Shown in pieces: positions 27,804 to 36,236 of a DNA stretch of 64,000 nt. The notes beneath the pieces were generated by a model that was given only the letters and a program-made list of their open reading frames with translations, had not been told where the DNA came from and ran no database searches. This stretch comes from Flavobacteriales bacterium (GTDB lineage Bacteria; Bacteroidota; Bacteroidia; Flavobacteriales_F; PHOS-HE28): assembly GCA_016710015.1 (NCBI GenBank), contig JADJLR010000001.1:902501-966500 (forward strand). The letters run 5' to 3'. The position numbers and the translations under genes were made by a program. Each line of letters begins with the position of its first letter. The stretch's first letter is position 1.

Positions 27804-29084
27804 ATGTCGCGCTCTCAGCTACCAGATGCTCTACCCGAGTTGGTCCGTGAAGGACTGATCAGCGCAGAGCAAGCGGAACGTATCCGGGCGCGGTACCCGG
27901 TGGAGCCAAAAGAGCAGTCCAGTAGAATGCTCTTGGTGTTCGCCATTCTGGGGAGTTTGCTCGTTGGCCTAGGCATCATCCTCATCATCGCGCACAACTG
28001 GGACGATCTGCCGCGAGCAGCTCGTGTAGCGCTTGCGTTCGTGCCGATACTACTGGGTCAAGTCCTTGTCTTTGTCGCCATACGCAGGCAAGCAGGCAAT
28101 GCCGCATGGCGCGAAGGCAGTGCGTTGATCCTTGCTTGCGGACTCTGTGCTTGCATCGCGTTGATCAGCCAGATCTACCATATCAGCGGCAGCTTGGAGG
28201 GCTATCTCCTCATGTGCTCTTTCCTCATTCTGCCTTTGCTCTACATCCCCGGTTCCATCACGGTGGCCTTGGGGTATTTGGCTATGGTATCGTGGTACGG
28301 TTGGGCGGTGCGTTTCGAGCATTTCGGCAACACGGATCGGCCGTGGATGCTGTTGCTCCTGTTGGCGGCGGCCGTGCCCTTCTACTTTCTGGAAGCACGA
28401 CGGAACGGCACGGGAACGGGTTTCTGGTGGCTCAGTTTGTTCATGGCACTCACGGTCGGTTGCTGCGGCATGTACTTCTACACCGACTGGGGTCGATACC
28501 ATGTGCTGGGCATCACGGGCCTTGCGGCGGCATTCACCTTGGTCCCATGGACGCACCGGGGCCTCGAACTACGGACCTGGCCGTGGGCGCTGATCGGCGG
28601 GAGCACGATGCTGGGTGTATTCGCGGTATACAGCTTCCGACCGATGTGGGAGGATCAATTCTTCCGCAACGACCAACAGCACCAAGACTGGCCTGCGGTC
28701 ATGTTCCTATTGAGCATTGGCATAGCGGCCTATGTGCTTTCCCTTCGCGTTCGGAAACCGCTTGAACGTTGGCCCTATCCGGAAGGCTTGTGGCTCTTCT
28801 TGGCGTGTTTTGCAGTGGGTTCGGTTTCGCCGACATCAGCGGCCATCGTGGTGAACTTGACCCTTCTACTCATGGGGGTCGTCACTGTGCGCCGAGGGAT
28901 CGAAGCGGATTCGTTGAAGCGGTTGAACCTTGGGCTCACGATCATCGGCATCACCGTCCTGATGCGTTTCTTCGACGCGGACCTGAGCTTCGTGATGCGT
29001 GGTCTTGTGTTCATCGCACTCGGCTGTGCCTTCCTGTTCATGAACATGCGCATGCTGCGCCAACGCAACAAGGATGTCCCGTAA
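27804..29084 (+). CDS. DUF2157 domain membrane protein
   Basis: A 426-residue polytopic protein. The N-terminal DUF2157 segment is clear (LPELVREGLISAEQAERI, then GSLLVGLGIILIIAHNWDDLPRAARV). About a dozen hydrophobic helices follow. The 3' end overlaps the GDYXXLXY gene by 11 bases. This pairing of DUF2157 with GDYXXLXY proteins is recurrent in bacteria, but the function of either is unknown. Confidence 0.88.
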   Translation: MSRSQLPDALPELVREGLISAEQAERIRARYPVEPKEQSSRMLLVFAILGSLLVGLGIILIIAHNWDDLPRAARVALAFVPILLGQVLVFVAIRRQAGNAAWREGSALILACGLCACIALISQIYHISGSLEGYLLMCSFLILPLLYIPGSITVALGYLAMVSWYGWAVRFEHFGNTDRPWMLLLLLAAAVPFYFLEARRNGTGTGFWWLSLFMALTVGCCGMYFYTDWGRYHVLGITGLAAAFTLVPWTHRGLELRTWPWALIGGSTMLGVFAVYSFRPMWEDQFFRNDQQHQDWPAVMFLLSIGIAAYVLSLRVRKPLERWPYPEGLWLFLACFAVGSVSPTSAAIVVNLTLLLMGVVTVRRGIEADSLKRLNLGLTIIGITVLMRFFDADLSFVMRGLVFIALGCAFLFMNMRMLRQRNKDVP

Positions 29085-29640
29085 GGTGCTGCTATTCGGT
29101 TTCGTTGCGCTCATTCAACTGGCGGTACCGGTCTGGATGATCGTGGGGCATGAACGCGTGCGGAATGAAGGTGTCCTCTTCAAATTCAAAACGGCACCGA
29201 TCGATCCACGCGATCCGTTCCGGGGGGAATACGTGCGCCTGGACTTCGCTGCGGAGAGTGGCGAATGGATGATCGCAAATGGTACGCAAACCGGCAACAC
29301 CCGCGCTTACGCCTTGCTCGGCACGGACGATGAAGGTTTCGCCACGGTGACTTCGCTGCTCTTGGAAGCGCCGAGTGACGCACCTTATCTTCCGATCATC
29401 TTCTCCACATGGGGCGATGCGGAGATCACGCGCATCCGGTTGCCCTTCGATCGGTTCTATTTGGAAGAAGGCGATGGCAAGAAGACCGAAGACCTGTTGA
29501 CACCGGAATGGAACGGTGATGAAATGGTGCCGACGCTACCGTCCTACGCCGAAGTGCGGATCCTGAGTGGAGAAGCCGTGATCACCGATCTGATCGTCGG
29601 CGACCGATCGATCCACGAATGGCTGAAAGAAGTACCGTGA
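29074..29640 (+). CDS. GDYXXLXY domain protein
   Basis: A 188-residue protein with one N-terminal transmembrane helix (about 4-22) and an outside domain. The family-defining motif appears as GEYVRLDF (about residue 50), with Glu for Asp and Phe for Tyr, preceded by PIDPRDPFR. Its start overlaps DUF2157 by 11 bases. Role unknown. Confidence 0.85.
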   Translation: MSRKVLLFGFVALIQLAVPVWMIVGHERVRNEGVLFKFKTAPIDPRDPFRGEYVRLDFAAESGEWMIANGTQTGNTRAYALLGTDDEGFATVTSLLLEAPSDAPYLPIIFSTWGDAEITRIRLPFDRFYLEEGDGKKTEDLLTPEWNGDEMVPTLPSYAEVRILSGEAVITDLIVGDRSIHEWLKEVP

Positions 29641-29641
29641 G

Positions 29642-29974
29642 CTATTTCGGCACCAGCCGGATCACATGTTCCCGCGCACATTCGCCGGGTTCGAGGGTGA
29701 GCACCTCACGGTATTCCAGATAGCCGTTCTCGGAAAGTCTCAATTCCAGGGCTCCGGTGGTGCGCACAAGGAATGCATAGCTCCCTTCCGAATTGGTTTG
29801 GGTGATGGCTTGGCGCTTGCCGTTCGCATCATACCATTCCACTAGCGCTTCCAGTATGGGGGTTTCCGTTCGCGCATCCAGAACGCTGCCATGGATCTGT
29901 ACCCGCAAGGTGTCTTGCGCGCACAATGCGGACACCGACACGAGCAGGCCAAAGAGAAGACCGATCACTCGCAT
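29642..29974 (-). CDS. Secreted carboxypeptidase-regulatory-like domain protein
   Basis: About 110 residues from the ATG at 29974. Signal peptide at 1-20 (ends ALCAQ), then one beta-sandwich domain (VQIHGSVLDARTETPILEALVEWYD...SYAFLVRT) like the N-terminal domains of TonB receptors and some peptidases. There is no barrel or enzyme attached. The ATG shares one base with the TGA of the EI24 gene upstream, so it is probably translated by coupling. Confidence 0.8.
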   Translation of the reverse strand: MRVIGLLFGLLVSVSALCAQDTLRVQIHGSVLDARTETPILEALVEWYDANGKRQAITQTNSEGSYAFLVRTTGALELRLSENGYLEYREVLTLEPGECAREHVIRLVPK

Positions 29975-30798
29975 CAGGGTTGGAGTGTTGGTCCGTTGGA
30001 AGCGTCCATCGTTACATGCGACCGATCTTCGGCACAAGCGATGGCGGCACCAACGGCAGCCATCACCGGCGCGAACATCACCCCGATGAGCGGCACCTTC
30101 ATGAAAAGACCGAAGAGCGCTCCGTTGGCCAACACAGCACCGATCCGGTCATTCACGGCCTTCACGCTTTCACTGATGCGCATCCGTTTGCGTTCGAAAA
30201 CATAGTCGAACATACTGAAACCGTAGAAATATGCGGAGATCACGAAGAGCACCACGAAGGTCACGGGAGCCAGGATCGGTAGCACGAAAGTGAGGATCCA
30301 CAGGCCAACGGTGATGGACAGTTCCAAGATCCCGTTCCGTGCCGCGATCAATGCACCACGCAGGGCATCTTTCATCAATTGGCTCCAGCTGAACGGAAAG
30401 GTGCGTCCGGTCAGGATCTCCTCGGTGCGTTCGCTGGCGTAGGCCAACAAGGGCGACAACAAAATGAGGACGATGTACTTGTTGAGGATGAAGAGCACAT
30501 AGGCCACGGCCAACTTCAGGATCAGTCCCAAGACGAGATCGCTCGCACCATTGAGGAAGGTCTTCACGTTCGCCCACCAACCGGATGAAGCGGTTTCCAC
30601 GGGTATCTGCAAACGGGTGGCCAACGCTGCGCCAAGATCCTCCACCGGTCCTTTCAGCAGTGCCACTCCGCCTGAGGCAAGCAGGATCCACAGGAGTACA
30701 GGAACGAGGAACATCCAGCCCATCCCGTTGCCCAGTACAAAGCGGAAAGCACGAACGGATCCATTGATGCCAAGGCCCAGGTCGCGGAGGATGGACAT
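29974..30798 (-). CDS. EI24 domain membrane protein
   Basis: About 274 residues from the ATG at 30798; the frame is open to 30924. The EI24/CysZ-like fold is seen as several membrane helices separated by NGILELSITVGLW and YFYGFSMFDYVFERKRM, the family signature near the C-terminus. Related CysZ carries sulfate, but these Bacteroidota proteins are not characterised. A CATCTTTG -7-like element lies just upstream. Confidence 0.85.
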   Translation of the reverse strand: MSILRDLGLGINGSVRAFRFVLGNGMGWMFLVPVLLWILLASGGVALLKGPVEDLGAALATRLQIPVETASSGWWANVKTFLNGASDLVLGLILKLAVAYVLFILNKYIVLILLSPLLAYASERTEEILTGRTFPFSWSQLMKDALRGALIAARNGILELSITVGLWILTFVLPILAPVTFVVLFVISAYFYGFSMFDYVFERKRMRISESVKAVNDRIGAVLANGALFGLFMKVPLIGVMFAPVMAAVGAAIACAEDRSHVTMDASNGPTLQP

Positions 30799-30864
30799 GG
30801 TACAAAGATGGGTTGAAGCTTGTCCCGCTTTTCTGCAGCGCACGGGAATTGAACCTTGAGACCT

Positions 30865-31069
30865 AAGGGTACCTCGAAGTGCCTCGAACGGATGGCACAA
30901 GTGCTTATCGTCCTGGGCAGACAAGGCGCGACGAAAGGAAGTTACCCATAGGTAGCTGACTGAGGAGAAGCAACTGCTTCATCCCGCGCTATGCGGGAGC
31001 CGGATGACCAAACGAGAAGTGCTTGCCCGAAGGGTCGGCCCATAGGTCGATGCACTTCGAGGTACCCCT
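30865..31069. repeat. 205-bp non-coding block closed by an 18-bp inverted repeat
   Basis: AAGGGTACCTCGAAGTGC at 30865-30882 is matched in reverse at 31052-31069 (17 of 18 paired). Inside are further hairpins: GAAGCA-AC-TGCTTC (about 30968-30981) and CCCGC-GCTAT-GCGGG (about 30985-30999), and the words CCCATAGGT occur twice. No open frame is credible. It may be a structured RNA or a small mobile element. Confidence 0.6.
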
Positions 31070-31140
31070 ACGGCTTGAAGCTTAAATCTTGAAACTTGAC
31101 CATCCTCCTAGAAGACCGTGCCGTACGAATGGCGGGATCC

Positions 31141-31148
31141 TACCTTTG
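31141..31148 (+). promoter_or_regulatory. purB -7 element (TACCTTTG)
   Basis: Perfect TAnnTTTG, only 7 nt before the purB ATG at 31156. It predicts a nearly leaderless transcript. Confidence 0.65.
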
Positions 31149-31155
31149 AGCACGC

Positions 31156-32523
31156 ATGGAACTCGACCCGCTCACCGCCATTTCCCCCATCGACGGCCGC
31201 TACCGCGACCGCACGCGCAATTTGTCCCGCTGGTTCAGTGAGCAGGCCTTGATGCGCTATCGACTTCAAGTGGAAGTGGCCTACTTCAAATTCCTCTGTG
31301 CCATACCGCTGCCGGAATTGGAGGGAACGCCCGTGGTGAAACTCGCGCCTGTAGAAAAGCGGATCGCCACACTGAGCACCAGCGATGCGCAACGCATCAA
31401 GGACATCGAGAAGGTGACGAACCACGACGTGAAAGCGATCGAGTATTACTTGAAGGAGCGATTGGAGGAAGTGGGCTTGGCGACGCAGAAGGAATTCGTC
31501 CACTTCGCGCTAACGAGCCAGGACATCAACAACACCGCACTCCCCCTATTGATCAAGGATTTCTTGTTCGAAGGTTACCTCCCCTCGATCATCGCGGTGC
31601 GCGACCGGCTGCACGGTCTAGCACTCGATTGGGCACGCATCCCCATGCTTGCCCGCACACACGGCCAACCGGCCTCACCTACTTCCCTCGGCAAAGAATT
31701 TCAGGTCTTCGTGGAACGGCTGGACCAACAGTTGAAGATGCTGCGTGCTGTTCCATTCACCGGCAAATTCGGTGGTGCCACCGGGAATTTCAATGCGCAC
31801 CATGTGGCCTATCCGGAATTGGATTGGACGCAACTCGCGGATCGGTTCCTGCTGAACGACCTTGGTCTGGAACGCTTACATTTCACGACCCAGATCGACC
31901 ATTACGACAACCTGGCCGCACTCTTCGATGGCCTGCGTCGGATCAACACCATCCTGATCGATCTGTCCCGGGACCTGTGGCAGTACATCAGCATGGACTA
32001 CTTCCGGCAACGGATCGAACCCGGCGAGATCGGGAGTAGCGCGATGCCACACAAGGTGAACCCGATCGATTTCGAGAACGCTGAAGGCAACCTCGGTATG
32101 GCGAACGCGATCTTCGTTCACCTCAGTGAAAAACTACCGATCAGCAGACTGCAGCGCGACCTTACGGACAGCACGGTGACGCGCAACATCGGCACACCGA
32201 TGGCCCATACCATGGTCGCCTTGGATGCCATCCAGAAAGGTTTGGGTAAACTGCTGCTGAACCAACCCGCCTTGGATCGCGATCTCGATGCGCATTGGCC
32301 CGTGGTGGCAGAAGGCATCCAGACCATCCTGCGCAGACACGGCTATCCGCAGCCATACGAGCAACTGAAGCGATTGACACGGGGCAAGGAACGCGTGACC
32401 CAGGCGGATATCGCAGCTTTCATCGATGCGTTGGACGTGAGCGACGCGATCAAGGATCAATTGAAAGGGATCACACCGCGCAACTACACGGGCATCGATC
32501 TCCTGAGTCGACATATCGACTGA
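31156..32523 (+). CDS. purB: Adenylosuccinate lyase
   Basis: A 455-residue enzyme of purine synthesis that cleaves SAICAR and adenylosuccinate, releasing fumarate. The start MELDPLTAISPIDGRY matches the E. coli-type PurB. The catalytic His is in ARTHGQPASPTSLGKE, and the family signature GSSAMPHKVNPIDFENAEGN carries the mobile-loop Ser. Length equals the family norm (456). PurL lies in the same window but on the other strand and is not co-transcribed. Confidence 0.96.
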   Translation: MELDPLTAISPIDGRYRDRTRNLSRWFSEQALMRYRLQVEVAYFKFLCAIPLPELEGTPVVKLAPVEKRIATLSTSDAQRIKDIEKVTNHDVKAIEYYLKERLEEVGLATQKEFVHFALTSQDINNTALPLLIKDFLFEGYLPSIIAVRDRLHGLALDWARIPMLARTHGQPASPTSLGKEFQVFVERLDQQLKMLRAVPFTGKFGGATGNFNAHHVAYPELDWTQLADRFLLNDLGLERLHFTTQIDHYDNLAALFDGLRRINTILIDLSRDLWQYISMDYFRQRIEPGEIGSSAMPHKVNPIDFENAEGNLGMANAIFVHLSEKLPISRLQRDLTDSTVTRNIGTPMAHTMVALDAIQKGLGKLLLNQPALDRDLDAHWPVVAEGIQTILRRHGYPQPYEQLKRLTRGKERVTQADIAAFIDALDVSDAIKDQLKGITPRNYTGIDLLSRHID

Positions 32524-32527
32524 ATCG

Positions 32528-33727
32528 TCAGATCCCGAATTCGACCTGGAACAAGGCCGTCCAACTGTTCCCAGGACCATCGGTGGCCATATTCCCCTTC
32601 AACCAACGGTAGCCGGTATAGCATTGCAATTTGATGCGGTGCCCGTTGAGGTAACGTGTCGCACCAAGCAGCATTTCTTCCGTGGTGGATCGGTCCTTCG
32701 AAATGCGCGCATCAGGCGTGATACGGGTATACCGAAGGGCGAACTCCAACTGACTCTTGAGCACCCGACTCAGCTGTCCGTTGAAGCCGGTCCCTGTTCG
32801 GATCAAGCGGACATCATCCAATGCGTTGATGGTGATCGGATCATCACACCGCCGATCGAAGTACTCCGCGAGCATCGCCCAACCCCGGTACTTCACCATG
32901 GCATCGGCGATGCTGGTGTGCATATCCCGAGGTGCATAAAGTGGCTTACCCAATTGGCCGCCGGTCCGCATTGCCCGGTCGTTGAAGCTGTACGTTGCCC
33001 CAAAGGACACTTTCGGTTTCGGTTCGAACTCCAGATCGCCCTCGCTGTAGTCCCCGTTGTTCGTGAACTTTCCGAATGGCAGCCATTCCAATCGCCCGGT
33101 GTAGGCCATGCCTGAATTACCGGATGCCGCACCACGCCCATCCCCAGAACTCAGCGCAGCCTTCAATTGCACCTGTTGCGCGGCGAACGGAATGGTCCAA
33201 TAGCCGAACACACCGAAGTCGCGATCCAAGGTATAGGTGGAGTTGGCGATGGACCGATCCGGAAATTGCAGGTTGCCGGAGCTGACCACGCGCTCCCGAT
33301 TCCCGGGCAACTTGCTTTGGCCGAAACCGAAGTACACGTTCTCGGTGGCGTGGTAGTACACCATGGCATCCCGCACCGGCTGGGCGATCCCTTCAGACTC
33401 TTGATCCAGATCAGCGCGTGAAAAATTCAATTGGATGTAGTACCGCAAGCGCTTGTCCTTCACGTAACCATCCAGGCGAAGTCGCAAACGCCTTACGCGT
33501 GCATCCACAATGCCTGCGCTCAGATCCTCACCACTGACGCTCGTATACCCGAGCCTGTTCTGCATTCGGAAACGGAAGTTCATCAGGAACAACGGATCCT
33601 TGGAGATCCGTACCCCGTCTTGCACGGTGATCAATGCCCGTTCATCGCTTTCATTCTGGGCATGGCCCACGGAAGTCCAGCAAAATGCGATTAGACCGAA
33701 TGCAACTCGTTGGAAAAGAGGACGCAT
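32528..33727 (-). CDS. Porin of the phosphate-selective OprO/OprP family
   Basis: A 399-residue outer-membrane protein. Signal peptide at 1-23 (ends GHAQ). Beta-strand patterns such as LRLRLDGYVKDKRLRYYIQL and VYFGFGQSKLPGNRER are typical of OprO/OprP porins. The chain ends in a strand (TALFQVEFGI) as barrels do, though the last residue is not aromatic. Anion or phosphate selectivity is not shown by the sequence alone. It converges with purB, with 4 bases between stops. Confidence 0.85.
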   Translation of the reverse strand: MRPLFQRVAFGLIAFCWTSVGHAQNESDERALITVQDGVRISKDPLFLMNFRFRMQNRLGYTSVSGEDLSAGIVDARVRRLRLRLDGYVKDKRLRYYIQLNFSRADLDQESEGIAQPVRDAMVYYHATENVYFGFGQSKLPGNRERVVSSGNLQFPDRSIANSTYTLDRDFGVFGYWTIPFAAQQVQLKAALSSGDGRGAASGNSGMAYTGRLEWLPFGKFTNNGDYSEGDLEFEPKPKVSFGATYSFNDRAMRTGGQLGKPLYAPRDMHTSIADAMVKYRGWAMLAEYFDRRCDDPITINALDDVRLIRTGTGFNGQLSRVLKSQLEFALRYTRITPDARISKDRSTTEEMLLGATRYLNGHRIKLQCYTGYRWLKGNMATDGPGNSWTALFQVEFGI

Positions 33728-33744
33728 GCCGTGTAGAAATGGGA

Positions 33745-34224
33745 TCAGCGTGGCAAAGAACGCTGAAATACCACGAGGTCGTTAGCAGGGATCGCATCCA
33801 ACTCCAAGGCGCGCATCATGCTGATCAACTGCCCCCGGTGTTGTGTACTGTGATTGAAACAGTGCAGGAGCATTTGCCACCGAGGTTGTGCATGGGCGTT
33901 GCCCCGCAAGTCGTGGTAGGTCACGGTCTGGGCCAGGTCATTCGGATCATATCCGTGTACCAGATCCTGCAAAGCAATGGTGTACTTCAACAAGGAGGCG
34001 ATCGCTCGTTCCTCTTCCGCTGGCCATGGACAGGTCGCATTTTGTAGCCGTGCGGTCCAGGTGGCTTCAGCATTGCGGATGTGCAGGAGGGTCGCTCTCA
34101 GCGTGGGAAAGCTGCTGGGTACAGGTCGATCGAGCACCGCATCACCTTCTGTTGCCAACCGTTCAACAAAGCGCGTATTGGCCCATCGGTCGTATTCCGC
34201 ATAGTGATCCAACAATACCTTCAT
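33745..34224 (-). CDS. DinB family protein
   Basis: A 159-residue four-helix bundle of the DinB/YfiT type. The metal-binding histidines are seen in LLHIRNAEATW and NHSTQHRGQLISMM, with a first His near the N-terminus (LLDHYAEYDRWAN). Family members include thiol-dependent transferases and damage-induced proteins; the substrate here is unknown. It lies 17 bases upstream of the porin gene on the same strand, so they may be co-transcribed. Confidence 0.88.
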   Translation of the reverse strand: MKVLLDHYAEYDRWANTRFVERLATEGDAVLDRPVPSSFPTLRATLLHIRNAEATWTARLQNATCPWPAEEERAIASLLKYTIALQDLVHGYDPNDLAQTVTYHDLRGNAHAQPRWQMLLHCFNHSTQHRGQLISMMRALELDAIPANDLVVFQRSLPR

Positions 34225-34318
34225 GGGTCCAAAGGTGGATAACCTTGTTCAAAATAGGTTGTCGCGCTTCGTCGATCCGTTCCCTAGTTCCATCGAACTT
34301 CGCAGGAACTAAGAGACC

Positions 34319-34861
34319 ATGATCGCAACACTGTTCGGGAAGAAGAAGATCACAGAGGAGAAGCTGTCGAACATATTTGTGAATGCAGCGATAGAGCTCA
34401 CTGAGCATGGCTTCGCTGCGGTGGCTGCGGAGGTCAATGAATCACCGGAATTCGATGTGAACCCTGCGCTTGCCGAAACCGACGACCGTGCGTTCGGGAT
34501 GATCGTGCTCGCGGCGAACTTGATCGAGGCCAAGCGGGTACTTGGTCCGGGTGTTGACAAACGCATGTGTTCGTTGGTCGTTTCGAAGTATGCGCATGCC
34601 TTAGGCGAGGAGAACACGGACCTGGAGAACGAAGTCCGCAGTCTACAAAGCCAGATGGAACGGTTGAATTTCCCGAGCAAGAACACGGTGTATGCCATGA
34701 GCAAGGTGCTCTTCCACAGCTATGACCTGTTCTGTTTCCAGGATCCGTACTTCCGGGAGATCCGGGTGCCCAACCCCATCATCCTGAAGCGCTTGAACGG
34801 GCTGATGGGCTATTTCCTGTGGAATTGGGCCGAGGTGAACGAGCAGTACCGGATCGTGTAG
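34319..34861 (+). CDS. Conserved-looking hypothetical protein
   Basis: A 180-residue soluble protein I do not recognise. It has a predicted alpha-helical make-up, a short coiled-coil-like stretch (ENTDLENEVRSLQSQMERL, about 102-120) and no signal or membrane segment. Codon use looks like that of its neighbours, and its frame is much longer than chance. It stands alone between the divergent DinB gene and the convergent lhgO gene. Confidence 0.7.
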   Translation: MIATLFGKKKITEEKLSNIFVNAAIELTEHGFAAVAAEVNESPEFDVNPALAETDDRAFGMIVLAANLIEAKRVLGPGVDKRMCSLVVSKYAHALGEENTDLENEVRSLQSQMERLNFPSKNTVYAMSKVLFHSYDLFCFQDPYFREIRVPNPIILKRLNGLMGYFLWNWAEVNEQYRIV

Positions 34862-34980
34862 ATCGGATCCCCGGACCACGCAGTTGGTGTGGCATCGCAG
34901 TCTTCGGATCGCATTCATACCAATTCGCAGTACAGAACAGGCCGTGCTGAGGGATGACCCATTCGCCACGGCATCTTCGA

Positions 34981-36204
34981 TCAACTGATCTTGAGCTGAT
35001 CCACGGCCATGGTGACGATCTGCTCGCCGATGGCCAGAGCGGCCGTTGCAGCAGGAGACGGAGCATTGAGCACATGGATGTGATCACCACGGCGCTCGAT
35101 CCGGAAATCATCCACCATGGTCCCGTCCTTGCCCAACAACATGGCCCGCACCCCGGCCCTTCCCGGCTTCAGGTCGTCCATGGTCAAGGTGGGGATCAGG
35201 CGTTGCAGGGTGCGCAAGAATAGGCGCTTACTAAAGGCACGGCGGTATTCGTTGATGCCGTAGCTCATGTTGTTCAGGAAGAGCTTCCAGGTCCCCCCGT
35301 ATGAGAGCGCATCCATGGTGTCCTTGAAGTCGAAATCGGTCTTGCTGTAGCCTTCTCGCTTGAAGGTGAAAACGGCGTTGGGGCCGCACTCGATGCTACC
35401 ATCCGTCATCCGCGTGAAGTGGACACCCAGGAAAGGGAAGCGCGGATCGGGCACCGGGTAGATCAGGTGCTTCACCTTGTGTTTCCCTTGTTCAGTCAGG
35501 TCATAGTAGTCGCCACGGAAGCCAACGATTCGTTCTTTAACGATAGCGCCGTCGGCACGTGCCAAACGATCGCTTTGGAGTCCGCCACAGAAGATCACGT
35601 AACGCGCTTTGTGGGTACCCTTTGAAGTCGAGATGTCAGTGACACCACCGGCCTGTTCGCTTCCACGGAATTCTTCACCCAGACTCACCCAACTCAATGG
35701 CTGCAACGCCAATGCGATGGATGCCATCTTCTCGGTGGCACCCCGGAAATCGATGATCCCCGTACAACCGACCCGCACACCAGCGATCCCCTCACAGAAC
35801 GGTTCGATCTCCTTGATCTGCTCTGCGGTCAACCGCTCCATGTCCTCGATCCCGTTAGCGATGCCCGTCGCATGGATCTTCTCCAAACGAGGGAGTTCAT
35901 CCTGATCCGTGGCCACGATGAGTTTCCCGCAGATGTCGTGTTTGATGCCGTGTTCCTTGGCGAAGGCAACGAGTTCCCGGCGACCGGTCACGCAATTCTT
36001 GGCCTTGAAACTTCCCGGCTTGTAATAGATCCCGCTGTGGATCACACCGCTGTTGTGTCCGGTCTGGTGGTCAGCCAATGCGTTCTCCTTTTCCAGGAGC
36101 AGGATCCGCATAGTGGGAAAGCGGGTCTGGAGTTTGTAAAGGGTGGCCGCTCCTACGATGCCACCACCGACGATCACCACATCCCAAGTCGCGTTGTCGC
36201 TCAT
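34981..36204 (-). CDS. lhgO: L-2-hydroxyglutarate oxidase
   Basis: About 407 residues from the ATG at 36204, 16 nt after a TACCTTCG element. An FAD-dependent enzyme that oxidises L-2-hydroxyglutarate to 2-oxoglutarate and feeds electrons to the quinone pool. The Rossmann motif VVIVGGGIVGAATL is at about 7-20. The conserved QTGHNSGVIHSGIYY follows, and the C-terminus has GVRAMLLGKDG. The TACCTTCG element lies within the short gap to the MFS gene, so it can be transcribed separately. Confidence 0.92.
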   Translation of the reverse strand: MSDNATWDVVIVGGGIVGAATLYKLQTRFPTMRILLLEKENALADHQTGHNSGVIHSGIYYKPGSFKAKNCVTGRRELVAFAKEHGIKHDICGKLIVATDQDELPRLEKIHATGIANGIEDMERLTAEQIKEIEPFCEGIAGVRVGCTGIIDFRGATEKMASIALALQPLSWVSLGEEFRGSEQAGGVTDISTSKGTHKARYVIFCGGLQSDRLARADGAIVKERIVGFRGDYYDLTEQGKHKVKHLIYPVPDPRFPFLGVHFTRMTDGSIECGPNAVFTFKREGYSKTDFDFKDTMDALSYGGTWKLFLNNMSYGINEYRRAFSKRLFLRTLQRLIPTLTMDDLKPGRAGVRAMLLGKDGTMVDDFRIERRGDHIHVLNAPSPAATAALAIGEQIVTMAVDQLKIS

Positions 36205-36220
36205 GCTGTCGAACTTGCCG

Positions 36221-36228
36221 CGAAGGTA
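36221..36228 (-). promoter_or_regulatory. lhgO -7 element (TACCTTCG)
   Basis: TACCTTCG, one base from TAnnTTTG, 16 nt before the lhgO ATG. It supports the start at 36204 over the longer frame to 36240. Confidence 0.5.
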
Positions 36229-36236
36229 GTGGGCGG

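Noticed and set aside
30836..30860. A tRNA-like T arm (GGTTCAATTCC on the minus strand)
   Set aside because: The flanking bases do not pair into a T stem and no acceptor or anticodon arm could be drawn.
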